34,180 nucleotides of DNA from Lysobacterales bacterium. GTDB lineage: Bacteria; Pseudomonadota; Gammaproteobacteria; Xanthomonadales; Marinicellaceae. The notes beneath the pieces are model-generated. The model saw only the letters and a list, made by a program, of their open reading frames with translations, made no database searches and was not told where the DNA came from. The position numbers and the translations under genes were made by a program. The stretch lies in the NCBI GenBank assembly GCA_026988115.1, contig JALSLV010000109.1, forward strand, positions 1 through 34,180. Direction: 5' to 3'. Numbering within the stretch: position 1 is the first letter of the stretch; the number at the start of each line of letters is the position of its first letter. Shown here in pieces: positions 25,797-34,180 of the stretch.

Positions 25797-27611
25797 ATGG
25801 AAATTAAATTTAACAAAACGACTATAGAGACTCAGACTTACTTAATTCAACAGGGTGGTAAACCCGTTGAGGTTGAACCCAAAGTTTTTGATTTGATTAT
25901 ATATTTGATCGAAAACAGGAATCGGGTTGTTGGTCGTGGTGAAATTTTGGAGAATGTGTGGTCTTCCGTTGTTGTCTCTGACACTTCACTGAACAATCGC
26001 ATCAAAAGCGCTAGACAAGCCCTGGGGGATGATGGTCAATCACAACATACGATTAAAACAATTCATGGGAGAGGGTATCAATTTGTGGCTGAAATCATCA
26101 GTAAAGTTTGTTCAAACACAGAAAAAACCACAAGTTCTAAACACATCATTATAAAATCTTTAACCCTGTTGTTTTTTATTGCTATTGTTGCCAGTTACTT
26201 CTATATAAATAAAACGGATATACTCGATCCAAACAAGCAAATTTCAATAGCTGTTATGGCCTTTGAAGATTTAAGTAAAAATAAAGATCAAACTTATTTT
26301 TCTGATGGGATGAGTACCGAACTAATAGGCTTATTGGCTGAAATGAAGGATATCAAAGTTCGAGGCCGCCGATCTTCTTTTTTTTATAAAGACCAAAATG
26401 TACCGATACAAACCATTGCCAATGAATTAAAAGTCACACATATTATCGATGGCAGTGTACGAAAAGAAGGCAATGATGTGCGCATTGATATTCAATTAAT
26501 AGAAACAAATAGCGGCATAAATATTTGGTCACAAACCTTTAATCGAAAATTGAATAATATCCTCGATATCCAAGCAGACATTGCTTCTCATGTTAGGCAG
26601 CAATTTCAATTGCATGTTGTTAAAACAAAGAATAGCCCTTATAAAATTGATGACAAAGCCTATTTCTTGTATCTACAATCCGAATTTTTATACTATAAAA
26701 ATGATCCAGAATTAATATTGGATGCCATTGATTTGCTTAAAGAATCGCTAAAAATCGACTCTAATTTTGCACCAGTACACTTGTTGTTGGCTCAAGAGTT
26801 GGTCTCTGCCAGTCTAAATTTGCAAAAGCTTCCTTATGATGAAGGCTTGAGTCAAGCACGAATTGCGGTAAATAATATGCTGGCATTGAATAAAAATTCA
26901 GCACCAGCCTATGCCTTATTGGCCCGTTTGGACTTAAATCAATATTCTGATTTTAATTCTGCCAATCTCAATATAAATAAAGCAATCAATTTGAATCCCA
27001 ACAATGCTACAGTTTTGGCCAATGCTACTGTGGTGTTGGGATATTCTGGCAACTTAGACAATTCGATTGAAAATCTTAATAAATTGATAGAAATGAACCC
27101 CAAAGAATTTGTTTATTACAGAAACAAAGGCATTGTTCAGCATTGGTTGGGAGATTTTTCTGGCGCCATTGAATCATTTAAAAAATACAAATATTATTAT
27201 CCCCAAGCACCCATTGGCAATGCTCAGATGGTAAAAGTGTATATAGATATGGAAAAATTTGATGAAGCATTAATAGTTGCAAAACAAGAAACGGTAGCAC
27301 ATTATAAACAACTTTCCTTGAGTATTGCTTTATACGCATTAAATAGAAAACAAGAGTCTGAAGCCTTGTTGATTGATTTGGTTGATCATTCAAAACAAGT
27401 CATCAATGAGCTGATTGCCGAGGCTTATGCCTATAGAGGTGACATTGAAAACACTTTTAAATACCTTGAATTGTCTTTTCAAAGATCACCTGCAGATTTG
27501 ATTGAAGCCATTAATTATCCTGCTTTTAAATTGGTTTATCATGATGCTAGGTGGAAAGCTCTATTACAAAAATTGAACTTACCACCTAGCCATCGTTTAT
27601 TGAAACTGTAA
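25797..27611 (+). CDS. ToxR/CadC-like winged-helix membrane regulator with TPRs (copy A)
   Basis: 604 residues from ATG 25797; a GTG at 25779 would add six. The N-terminal OmpR-type winged helix (about 1-100) has EPKVFDLIIYLIENRNRVV, then a recognition-helix region VSDTSLNNRIKSARQALGDD and HGRGYQFVAEI. One transmembrane helix lies at about 120-140. The periplasmic part starts ISIAVMAFEDLS, a TolB-N/FlgO-like fold (about 150-280) ending DIQADIASHV, followed by TPRs with repeated NPNNA-type turns. It is a one-component sensor-regulator tethered to the membrane; signal and targets are unknown. It is convergent with a TPR protein 18 bp away. Confidence 0.88.
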   Translation: MEIKFNKTTIETQTYLIQQGGKPVEVEPKVFDLIIYLIENRNRVVGRGEILENVWSSVVVSDTSLNNRIKSARQALGDDGQSQHTIKTIHGRGYQFVAEIISKVCSNTEKTTSSKHIIIKSLTLLFFIAIVASYFYINKTDILDPNKQISIAVMAFEDLSKNKDQTYFSDGMSTELIGLLAEMKDIKVRGRRSSFFYKDQNVPIQTIANELKVTHIIDGSVRKEGNDVRIDIQLIETNSGINIWSQTFNRKLNNILDIQADIASHVRQQFQLHVVKTKNSPYKIDDKAYFLYLQSEFLYYKNDPELILDAIDLLKESLKIDSNFAPVHLLLAQELVSASLNLQKLPYDEGLSQARIAVNNMLALNKNSAPAYALLARLDLNQYSDFNSANLNINKAINLNPNNATVLANATVVLGYSGNLDNSIENLNKLIEMNPKEFVYYRNKGIVQHWLGDFSGAIESFKKYKYYYPQAPIGNAQMVKVYIDMEKFDEALIVAKQETVAHYKQLSLSIALYALNRKQESEALLIDLVDHSKQVINELIAEAYAYRGDIENTFKYLELSFQRSPADLIEAINYPAFKLVYHDARWKALLQKLNLPPSHRLLKL

Positions 27612-27629
27612 AAACACCTTGGTTGACAA

Positions 27630-29159
27630 CTATTTTGCTGATAATTTGCCCTGACAAAAAGCCAATCCATTAAGGCTATTTAGCCTATTGGGGTTGATGG
27701 CTAAGGTTTTTTCATAAGCAATTATGGCGCTTTTATAATTTTTATTCATGACCAACATATCCCCCAATAATTCTCTGGATGGAAGCACCGCACCTGGAGT
27801 AACTGGGTTTTTATCTAACCTGTCTTCTAAATCCGCTGCATGAGTTAATTGGTTGATGGCAAGTTCTGCATCACCGTTGGAAAATGTTATCCATGCCTGA
27901 ATGGTTTGTCTTTGTGCATCAATTAATTTTGCCCAATAATTGGGACTGAGTTTAAATGTTTTATCGTATAAATCATTCAACATATCAATGTTTTGTTGTG
28001 CCACTTTAAGTTCACCACTGCGAGCAGCACCAAGACCTTTGGCAAAATATGTGATGGCTTGAACTTGTGGGTATCTATCCCATGATAAATATTGAGGATG
28101 CTTTGGTTTTAATTGTTTTGCCATTATCCATCGTTTTTGTTCAAGTACCTGTCTAGCAGGGATTGCTGCCATTGCGTAGGCAGCCGGGAAAACATCTTGA
28201 TAATCATGGTGAGACTGTAACTCATCAATAACTAATTGAACCTTGTCATATTCACCCAACTGTAAATAAGCATAGACAAGATAGTCCAAAGCATGCAGAT
28301 AATGCATTGATGTGGCACCATTGGTTGGGTACTTTAAAGCCGCTTTAGCCGAACGGATATTCCAACTGGCCACATCTTTCCACATACCCAATCTAACAAA
28401 AATATGGCTAGGCATATGCAAAGCATGTGGGACATCAGGTGCAATTTTATCATAGGCCCGTGCAGCGACAATGGCTTTTCTTGCCAATAAATTACTGTCA
28501 TAGGCATGTATGGAATAATGAATGACTCCAGGATTTAATGGAGCAACTTTATACAATTCATCTAAAATTTCACCCGATTCTTTTTGATGGGTTAGGTTTT
28601 TATCACTCATTGATGCTGTTGCAATGTGTGATAAGGCGTAGATTGCTGCTGCATCAATATCTTTGGGATATTTTTCATATATCAATTTTTGCCCTTGTTC
28701 CCAAGCAATAATCCTGTCTTTCTCATTGGTTTTTTGCCAGTCTTTATAATAATTGGCAGTAGCATTGATATATAGATTTTCTCTTATCGAGGTATTGGAT
28801 AAATTGAGTGCTTTATTAATGGCTTTTTCACCCAATAGCAAAGACTCATCACTGATGGTATCTGGCCACAAAGGATGAAATAAAGTCATTGCATAGCCCC
28901 AGTAGGCCATGGCACAATTGGGATGGTTTTTAATAATGGTTTTAAAAGTAATTTCGGCTTGTTTGTACATCATGTGGTGATATAAAGCCAATGCATTATT
29001 CATGTTATCTTGTTGACTTTTCTTACATGTTGTGGAAAATTCAACATTGCCCAGATCTCCAAATTCTTGGACAAGCATATCCTCATTATCATGCGCACCA
29101 TCGTGGGCCTGTAACTGATTAACCATCAGAGTGATAAATAAAAGGCCTATTTTTTTCAT
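27630..29159 (-). CDS. Exported TPR-repeat protein (full-length copy)
   Basis: 509 residues with signal peptide MKKIGLLFITLMVNQLQA. It begins with a His/Asp-rich stretch (HDGAHDNED), then TPR-like repeats throughout: ALALYHHMMYKQAEITFKTI, HPNCAMAYWGYAMTLFHPLW, HMPSHIFVRLGMWKDVASWN and near the end SAIIAYEKTLAINPNRLNSL. The NCAMAYWGYAMTL and HALHMPSHIFVRLG blocks are typical of a family of uncharacterised bacterial TPR proteins. Periplasmic location is inferred. Two regulator genes with TPR sensor domains flank it and its truncated paralogue, suggesting a shared pathway. Confidence 0.8.
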   Translation of the reverse strand: MKKIGLLFITLMVNQLQAHDGAHDNEDMLVQEFGDLGNVEFSTTCKKSQQDNMNNALALYHHMMYKQAEITFKTIIKNHPNCAMAYWGYAMTLFHPLWPDTISDESLLLGEKAINKALNLSNTSIRENLYINATANYYKDWQKTNEKDRIIAWEQGQKLIYEKYPKDIDAAAIYALSHIATASMSDKNLTHQKESGEILDELYKVAPLNPGVIHYSIHAYDSNLLARKAIVAARAYDKIAPDVPHALHMPSHIFVRLGMWKDVASWNIRSAKAALKYPTNGATSMHYLHALDYLVYAYLQLGEYDKVQLVIDELQSHHDYQDVFPAAYAMAAIPARQVLEQKRWIMAKQLKPKHPQYLSWDRYPQVQAITYFAKGLGAARSGELKVAQQNIDMLNDLYDKTFKLSPNYWAKLIDAQRQTIQAWITFSNGDAELAINQLTHAADLEDRLDKNPVTPGAVLPSRELLGDMLVMNKNYKSAIIAYEKTLAINPNRLNSLNGLAFCQGKLSAK

Positions 29160-29267
29160 AAGTGTTTCTCAAGTTTAAATCAGGTTTCATTGTTGCTGAA
29201 TTAGAATATCCAAACATGAAGCTATTGTATTGTTTTTGTATTGATTGAGTTTTATTTGAGACTCATT

Positions 29268-29298
29268 ATTATAATCATCAGATATTCAATCAAGTCAA
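29268..29298 (-). promoter_or_regulatory. Possible promoter of the full-length TPR gene
   Basis: On the minus strand TTGACT (29293-29298) and TATAAT (29268-29273) are 19 bp apart, slightly long; an alternative -10 GATTAT gives 16 bp. It lies about 110 bp before the gene start. Consensus match only. Confidence 0.35.
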
Positions 29299-29349
29299 TG
29301 ATCTAGGTTCATAGAAATGATCAAACACCTGAAGTTATTTGGTGTGCAA

Positions 29350-29847
29350 TTATTTATTGTCCATATTCGTACTTGCTGCAACCCAATCAGAATCTTGACT
29401 ATTTAATTTAACAAGGTTATTGGATATTTTGCTAATTGAACTTATTAATTTCATTTCGCGACGGGTATTTGGATTAAAAGTTCTGGCTAACTCTAGTGCA
29501 ATGCTAGCTTTTATTAATGAATCGTGATTGATTTTGTTGGACCACCTTGGGGTTAATAATGTTAGTGCATAACCCCAATGTGCCATGGAACAATTTGGGA
29601 ATTTTTCTACCATCTGAATAAAAGTTTTTTCAGCATTAGCAAACATTTTATGGCGGTACAAGGATAAGCCTTTATTCATTCTCTCTTGGGCTCTATTGCC
29701 ACATGAGATATTCAATGAATGCTTGCCTAAACTGGCAATGTTTTTTAATAATTGACTTTCGTCATTTTTTGCTTGTGTAAGGGAACTAACTATTACAAGA
29801 GATACCAACAAAATGATTTTGCGTTTAATGGTTGCGACTTGTTTCAT
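29350..29847 (-). CDS. C-terminally truncated paralogue of the neighbouring TPR protein
   Basis: 165 residues with a signal peptide (about 1-26, IILLVSLVIVSSLTQA). Residues about 33-130 align with the N-terminal part of the protein at 27630-29159: SLYRHKMFANAEKTFIQMVE and FPNCSMAHWGYALTLLTPRW match ALYHHMMYKQAEITF and HPNCAMAYWGYAMTLFHPLW. The paralogue has about 340 more residues, for which there is no remnant in the 190 bp downstream. It is either a decayed gene with an intact start or a minimal TPR protein. It is divergent from regulator copy B. Confidence 0.7.
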   Translation of the reverse strand: MKQVATIKRKIILLVSLVIVSSLTQAKNDESQLLKNIASLGKHSLNISCGNRAQERMNKGLSLYRHKMFANAEKTFIQMVEKFPNCSMAHWGYALTLLTPRWSNKINHDSLIKASIALELARTFNPNTRREMKLISSISKISNNLVKLNSQDSDWVAASTNMDNK

Positions 29848-30003
29848 ATTCTTTCTCCGTTTGTTTTAAAAGTGACTCCATTGTCATCAAAAGCAACCTG
29901 TTAAACCTGAAGGTTTCCTCACTATTTGTTACAGATTATCTATCAATTTGCACACTATTCACTTAAACTTGTAGTAATTACAGGGTTTCAAGCATGTTTT
30001 ACT

Positions 30004-31878
30004 ATGATCATACAATTTAATAAAATAACCATTGATACCAAAACTTTTGATGTTTCAAGGGATGGAGAACATATAGATATTGAGCCAAAAGTATATGATT
30101 TAATTGTATACTTGATTAAAAATAGAGAGCGAGTCGTTAGTCGTGATGATATTTTAGAGAATGTTTGGCAGGGTGTAATTGTTTCTGATACCTCTTTGAG
30201 TAATCGAATTAAAAGCGCTAGACAAGTATTGGGTGATGATGGACAGTTACAGCACACCATAAAAACGGTGCACGGCAGGGGTTATCAGTTTGTGGCAGAA
30301 ATTGATGCAGCGAAAACACCAGAAAATCCATCAAACAAGATTGCTAAAGTCTCCAAAACTCAGAGACTATTATTGATTTTTGGATTGGTCGTTTTAGCAC
30401 TTATTATTAATGGATATTGGGTGACAAAAAGCAATCAACCCAATCGAAATGTTATGGTAGATGACTCACTTACAATGGCACAAAAATCCATTGCTGTTTT
30501 GCCTTTTTCAAAAACTAAGCCGAATGAAGAGACCAATTACTTAAGTTTTGCCTTGGCAAACCAAATTATTGGTAACTTTGACTATTTAGAGAAGTTTACA
30601 ATCCGTCCTGCAGGAACCATCAGAAAATATACCCATAAGATTCTTGACCCCATTGAAATAGGCAAAGAATTAAAAGTAGACTATGTTCTCACTGGCAACT
30701 ACATCAAAGAAAACAATATTATACGGCTCAATGTAGAATTAATTAACATCAAAAATAATGAAATAATCTGGCAAGAACCCATTCAAGTTGATTACTCCAA
30801 CACGTTTGCATTACAGGATATAGTCACCACTAAAGTAGCTCAAGGTTTAAAAGCCAGTTTTAGTTCCCAAGGTATAAACCGCAAAGAATCCAACATTCCC
30901 AAAAACCCTCTTGCTTACGAATATTATTTACGAGGTGTTTCCTATGCCAATACAAAAGAAGATAATCAGTTAGCCATAGCTATGCTTAATAAGTCCATCG
31001 AACTAGAGTCTGACTACGTATTAAGTCAGGCAGAATTAGGACATAGGTATCGTTTGATTGCAGCTTATGACCATATCGATATAAATGGATACAAAAAAGC
31101 AGAAAAACAATTGCTTCAAACACTGGCACTTGATCACTATTCAATGAGGGCTCTAAAAAATCTGGTTTACCTCTACACTGACATGGATGAAGCGGCTAAA
31201 GCTTTAGAAATGGCACAAAGAATGTTAGCAATAAACCCTAATAATATAACATCCTATGCGCCATTAACTAGGCTTTATTTCTATACAGGAATGAATGAAT
31301 TAGCGGTTAAAATTGCTGAAAAAGCCTACAAATTAGATCCTAAAAACTACTACAATCATAATTTAGGTATCACCTATTTTAATGCTGGTTTTTACCAAAA
31401 GGGTGTTGATTTCATTAATTCTTTTGATAAACAAAGAAGCAATGGATCTGCGCAATTATGGTTAGGGATGAATTATCAAAGATTGGGTCAAAATGACAAG
31501 GCATTAGATACATTTAAGAATTTAGCCTTTATCAAAACCAATTCAGAATTGTCTAAACAAGCCTCTTTAATTAACATTGCCATTCTCGAAAAAAATAAAG
31601 TTAAAGGATTAAAAGCGCTAGATAATGCGCAACATATCTTTTTAACTCAAGCTCGACTTTTAAGCTGGGCGAGCTATTATGCTTATTTTGGCGAAAAACA
31701 AACAAGTTTGACAATGATGAAAAAAGCCGTAGTTGGTGGTTTTTACAACATTGGCGAAATACAAAGAAATCCATTTTTTGACTCTTTGAAAGATGACAAG
31801 AAGTTTCAAGAAATCCTTGCTCTTGCCAAACAAAAACACGTAGCGTTTAAGCAGGAGACCGAGAATCGAGGGTTGTAA
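30004..31878 (+). CDS. ToxR/CadC-like winged-helix membrane regulator with TPRs (copy B)
   Basis: 624 residues from ATG 30004; a TTG at 29926 would add a stretch with no likeness to copy A, so I reject it. Winged helix at 1-100, then one transmembrane helix (about 121-141, LLLIFGLVVLALIINGYWV). The TolB-N/FlgO-like part begins KSIAVLPFSKTKPNEETNY, and TPRs follow (for example AIAMLNKSIELESDYVLSQ, ALEMAQRMLAINPNNITSY). From VSDTSL to VAEI the winged helix is identical to copy A at 37 of 41 positions, whereas the sensor halves differ widely. Duplicated DNA-binding parts with different sensors suggest one target set and two inputs. Confidence 0.88.
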   Translation: MIIQFNKITIDTKTFDVSRDGEHIDIEPKVYDLIVYLIKNRERVVSRDDILENVWQGVIVSDTSLSNRIKSARQVLGDDGQLQHTIKTVHGRGYQFVAEIDAAKTPENPSNKIAKVSKTQRLLLIFGLVVLALIINGYWVTKSNQPNRNVMVDDSLTMAQKSIAVLPFSKTKPNEETNYLSFALANQIIGNFDYLEKFTIRPAGTIRKYTHKILDPIEIGKELKVDYVLTGNYIKENNIIRLNVELINIKNNEIIWQEPIQVDYSNTFALQDIVTTKVAQGLKASFSSQGINRKESNIPKNPLAYEYYLRGVSYANTKEDNQLAIAMLNKSIELESDYVLSQAELGHRYRLIAAYDHIDINGYKKAEKQLLQTLALDHYSMRALKNLVYLYTDMDEAAKALEMAQRMLAINPNNITSYAPLTRLYFYTGMNELAVKIAEKAYKLDPKNYYNHNLGITYFNAGFYQKGVDFINSFDKQRSNGSAQLWLGMNYQRLGQNDKALDTFKNLAFIKTNSELSKQASLINIAILEKNKVKGLKALDNAQHIFLTQARLLSWASYYAYFGEKQTSLTMMKKAVVGGFYNIGEIQRNPFFDSLKDDKKFQEILALAKQKHVAFKQETENRGL

Positions 31879-31909
31879 CAACCTGCCAGGTTAATACCAT
31901 GAAAGCTCA

Positions 31910-31947
31910 ATAAAAGAGTAATCTCAATACTGTAATTACTCTTTTAT
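31910..31947. terminator. Bidirectional rho-independent terminator
   Basis: A perfect 13-bp inverted repeat, ATAAAAGAGTAAT (31910-31922) and ATTACTCTTTTAT (31935-31947), with a 12-nt loop. The A/T-rich outer arms give a U tract on both strands. It lies in the 81-bp gap between two convergent genes, the expected place. Confidence 0.75.
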
Positions 31948-31959
31948 AATGGTTAATTA

Positions 31960-33978
31960 TTACCTAGAAATAGTCATGTATTTACTTGCTTTTCTATAAG
32001 CAGTTTCATTGTTGGAATTTTGACCTGAAGCTTTAAATACGAATTGATATACTCCCAATTGATCTGTGCCGTTAAATTGATTTGTCCATGTACCATCACC
32101 CTTAATCAAATCGCCATGAGTTGCATCATCATATAGTTGAACATCAAATGGAATAGGATCGTTATTTAAAGATGATCCAAAAGGTTTGGTTATGTTTACA
32201 ATGACATTACCTTCTGTTACCGGTAATTGACGATCTGATAATGTTGCTGTCATTAAAATACTGGAATTCAAGTTATAATCTTGTGTTATTAACTTTGCAT
32301 TTAACCTAAAGTTTGATCCAATTGCAGCAGTAAAACCAATCGGTACAATTCCAGCAAATGGATTGATTCCGTTGCTTGCATAATTAAATGTAGAGCTAGA
32401 GGTGACTGGCTCAATGAGTTGTGGCCAAAACCCATTGGGGGTTAACTTCAAAGACCATTGACCAAAATATGGGCTATATTTTCCATTGCCAATAAATTTC
32501 ACATTGTAAATTTTATAAGTATCGTGACTGATGGTGTTGATTTCTAAATCTATGGTTGGGCTATTTTCGATTATTTCACCAGTCTCAAATCCATGTGCAA
32601 AAATATTTTCACCGATACCTTGAATCAAGCCAGGATTAACAACATCTCCAGTTGGCGCAATCACTTCTAGTTGATAATACAATCTCATGGCTGGATCATC
32701 TAATATGAGAAAATTTACTTCACGTGCAGAAGAGTCAACATTTAACATCCCTTTGATTTGTGGCGTACTGTTGTTTAAAAAACCCAGAGTCATTGCTGGT
32801 GAATTTTCTAAATACAAAATATCATGCTCACGGGCATCTGCAAATATTTTAAAATAGAAATCCTCAAGGCTAAACAACCCCAACCCACTAAAATCTTTCA
32901 CTATTTGGTGATAGCCATCAGATACATTGGTGATATTTTGTAACTTATCTGCATTTACATCAGAACCTATTCCAACACTGTAAGTTATTAAATCGGGGTT
33001 TAAAGCTTGGATAGAACCAATAACATCGTCAATAAATGGTGCGGTATTCTCCTTACCATCGGTTAGCACAATCATCACTTGTTTAGCTGTTCCTATTAAT
33101 GGTGTAACACCAGATGAATTGGGTTCAACCGTTAATAACATGTTTGATGCTCTGATCATTGCGCCACCAATTCCTGTTAAACCAGTTGGGGCAAGTATAT
33201 TGGTGTCGGTAATATCAGTTTCAGCTATTCTTTGTGTTCCATCTATGGTCTTGATTGGAAACAATATTTGGCTTTGTCCATTATACTTCACCATACCAAG
33301 TCTGTCTCCAATGGCAAAATCAAAAAAACTATTGCCATTATTATAATCTATGTTTTCACGCAAAAGATCTGCATAAAGATTGGTCGCAACTCGCATGGAT
33401 TTGATTTTGTCTCTGCCATTTAAATCATCTGCCATACTGCCACTTCTATCAAGTAATAAAACTGTATCAAAAGGAAATGGCGTAACCCCTCTTCCAGTTA
33501 GAGTAATATTTTGGGAGTTGTCATCAATGCTTTGACCAGAATAAGAAACTTGTAATTCCAAATTTTGTAGCCCTACCTCTGCGGGAGTAAATACAAATGT
33601 ATAAGCCTTAGCTTCTTGGCCTGGAGTAATAATTACATCTGTAACACTAGGAACTTCAGACCATGCATTATTTGGATTAACGACAGAAATACTGAATTTA
33701 AGGAAAGCATCACCTTCATTATGAATAACCAATGCTTTTGCATATGAATATCCTAACTGTACGTCACCAAAATCAAGTTGAGTTTCTTCAATACGGATTT
33801 GTGGAGAACGAGGTTGATTACACATGTTTCTTAAAAAGTCTTTATGTGATTGAAAAAGTTGCTGTTGTGTTGGATCAGGTACGTTTGGAATTCCACCTGG
33901 ATTTGGTGGTAATGGTGGCATGGTTTTTTCTGCTGCTTTATCTAATACTGTTTTACACCATCCTGAATTCAATTCCAT
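31960..33978 (-). CDS. von Willebrand factor A protein, 5'-truncated
   Basis: 672 residues from the first in-frame ATG, but the gene very probably began further upstream. Residues 60-165 form an Ig-like ASH-type domain (LDFGDVQLGYSYAKALVIHN, GLQNLELQVSYSG). The vWA domain (about 170-375) has a complete MIDAS: DRSGS (177-181), the APTGLTG threonine and VLTDGKE. A motif ENIFAHGFE (457-465) and two more beta-rich regions follow, including the DGTWTN area near the C-terminus. No signal peptide remains. The open frame continues upstream to 34062 with a haem motif. It faces regulator copy B across a terminator. Confidence 0.85.
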   Translation of the reverse strand: MELNSGWCKTVLDKAAEKTMPPLPPNPGGIPNVPDPTQQQLFQSHKDFLRNMCNQPRSPQIRIEETQLDFGDVQLGYSYAKALVIHNEGDAFLKFSISVVNPNNAWSEVPSVTDVIITPGQEAKAYTFVFTPAEVGLQNLELQVSYSGQSIDDNSQNITLTGRGVTPFPFDTVLLLDRSGSMADDLNGRDKIKSMRVATNLYADLLRENIDYNNGNSFFDFAIGDRLGMVKYNGQSQILFPIKTIDGTQRIAETDITDTNILAPTGLTGIGGAMIRASNMLLTVEPNSSGVTPLIGTAKQVMIVLTDGKENTAPFIDDVIGSIQALNPDLITYSVGIGSDVNADKLQNITNVSDGYHQIVKDFSGLGLFSLEDFYFKIFADAREHDILYLENSPAMTLGFLNNSTPQIKGMLNVDSSAREVNFLILDDPAMRLYYQLEVIAPTGDVVNPGLIQGIGENIFAHGFETGEIIENSPTIDLEINTISHDTYKIYNVKFIGNGKYSPYFGQWSLKLTPNGFWPQLIEPVTSSSTFNYASNGINPFAGIVPIGFTAAIGSNFRLNAKLITQDYNLNSSILMTATLSDRQLPVTEGNVIVNITKPFGSSLNNDPIPFDVQLYDDATHGDLIKGDGTWTNQFNGTDQLGVYQFVFKASGQNSNNETAYRKASKYMTISR

Positions 33979-34062
33979 TGATATTTTTGGAAATCGACCA
34001 ATTCCATTATCACTAATACTACGGTGACAAGAAAAACAAGCGCCATCTTGGTCAGTATTAAC
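33979..34062 (-). pseudogene. Residual N-terminal haem-binding (CXXCH) segment of the vWA gene
   Basis: Upstream of the ATG at 33978 and in the same frame, the sequence reads VNTDQDGACFSCHRSISDNG and joins the vWA protein without a stop. CFSCH (codons 34024-34038) is a c-type haem attachment motif, and TMPP at residues 20-22 of the downstream frame could give the distal Met ligand. The frame is closed by TAG at 34063-34065. There is no start codon or signal peptide before CXXCH, so the 5' end of a cytochrome c-vWA fusion has been lost, apparently through the adjacent IS630-type insertion. Confidence 0.6.
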
Positions 34063-34180
34063 CTAGCTAGATAATATCGCTCTATTATGTTATAATAGTA
34101 GCATGAAAAATATAGACTTAAGAACACTAACACCAGAGGCTAGAAAAGAATTAAAGCGAGTCACTATTAGACTATTTAAA
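34055..34180 (+). mobile_element. Left end of an IS630-like insertion sequence (partial)
   Basis: Inferred from the transposase start at 34103 and from the abrupt loss of the vWA/cytochrome reading frame at 34063. IS630 elements insert at TA; several TA dinucleotides occur at 34057-34072, so the exact junction is unresolved. Confidence 0.5.
34103..34180 (+). CDS. IS630-family transposase, N-terminal part, runs off the right edge
   Basis: 26 residues to the window end, starting MKNIDLRTLTPEARKELKRV. This is the usual opening of the helix-turn-helix domain of IS630-type transposases. TATAAT at 34091-34096 lies 6 nt before the ATG, so the transcript may be leaderless. The insertion sequence end must lie between about 34055 and 34100; the terminal repeat cannot be confirmed without the right end. 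Confidence 0.65.
   Translation, partial: MKNIDLRTLTPEARKELKRVTIRLFK

Noticed and set aside
29926-30003. Upstream TTG start for regulator copy B
   Set aside because: The extra 26 residues have no counterpart in copy A, whose winged helix begins at the position equal to ATG 30004.
31873-31893. AACCTGCCAGGTT palindrome after regulator copy B as an operator
   Set aside because: A single 13-bp palindrome between convergent genes with no promoter beside it; it more likely occurs by chance or is a small repeat.
33119-34016. Plus-strand frames opposite the vWA gene
   Set aside because: Composition and lack of motifs mark them as shadows of the vWA protein on the minus strand.

Overview
The window looks like an AT-rich chromosomal segment of a marine gammaproteobacterium. 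A Marinicella-like organism is my best guess. This rests on an E. coli-type cytochrome c maturation cluster, several large secreted modular proteins carrying an F-x-x-x-F-E type motif (RNSFE, AHGFE), a TIGR02999-type sigma factor paired with a Ser/Thr kinase-TPR protein, and ToxR/CadC-like regulators with TPR tails. No rRNA, tRNA, CRISPR array or prophage was seen.

Layout. 1-310: probable C-terminal tail of an unknown gene and a palindromic repeat cluster. 311-4372 (-): a 1353-residue exported protein of alternating beta-propeller and Ig-like blocks. 4457-5218: a RAYT (REP-associated HUH transposase) with clusters of two-hairpin REP-like repeats on both sides. 5300-5726: ParD antitoxin with a wrecked ParE toxin. 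5990-14622: a defence operon, hsdM-hsdS-[kwaA-kwaB]-DUF1016 nuclease-hsdR, that is a complete type I restriction-modification system with a probable Kiwa system and a PD-(D/E)XK protein nested inside it. 15131-15741: a Phd/PIN toxin-antitoxin pair. 15996-19180: ECF-like sigma factor and membrane Ser/Thr kinase with TPRs. 19184-19609 (-): a VOC-fold protein. 19753-24494: ccmE-F-G-H-I. 24523-25653 (-): a Vps62-like exported protein. 25797-31878: two winged-helix/TPR membrane regulators bracketing a full-length and a truncated TPR protein. 31960-34062 (-): a von Willebrand factor A protein whose N-terminal haem-binding part is cut off next to an IS630-type transposase that runs off the right edge (34103-34180).

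The most interesting structure is the defence island. It lies between two imperfect direct repeats of about 157 bp (5775-5932 and 15844-15999). The right copy is the upstream region and start codon of the sigma gene; the left copy lies just upstream of hsdM. Recombination between them would remove the RM/Kiwa/DUF1016 genes and the Phd/PIN module together and leave the sigma gene with an intact upstream region. The REP family, its transposase and the island boundaries share sequence, so this region appears shaped by REP-mediated rearrangement.

All calls come from reading the sequence and motif recognition; no database search was possible.
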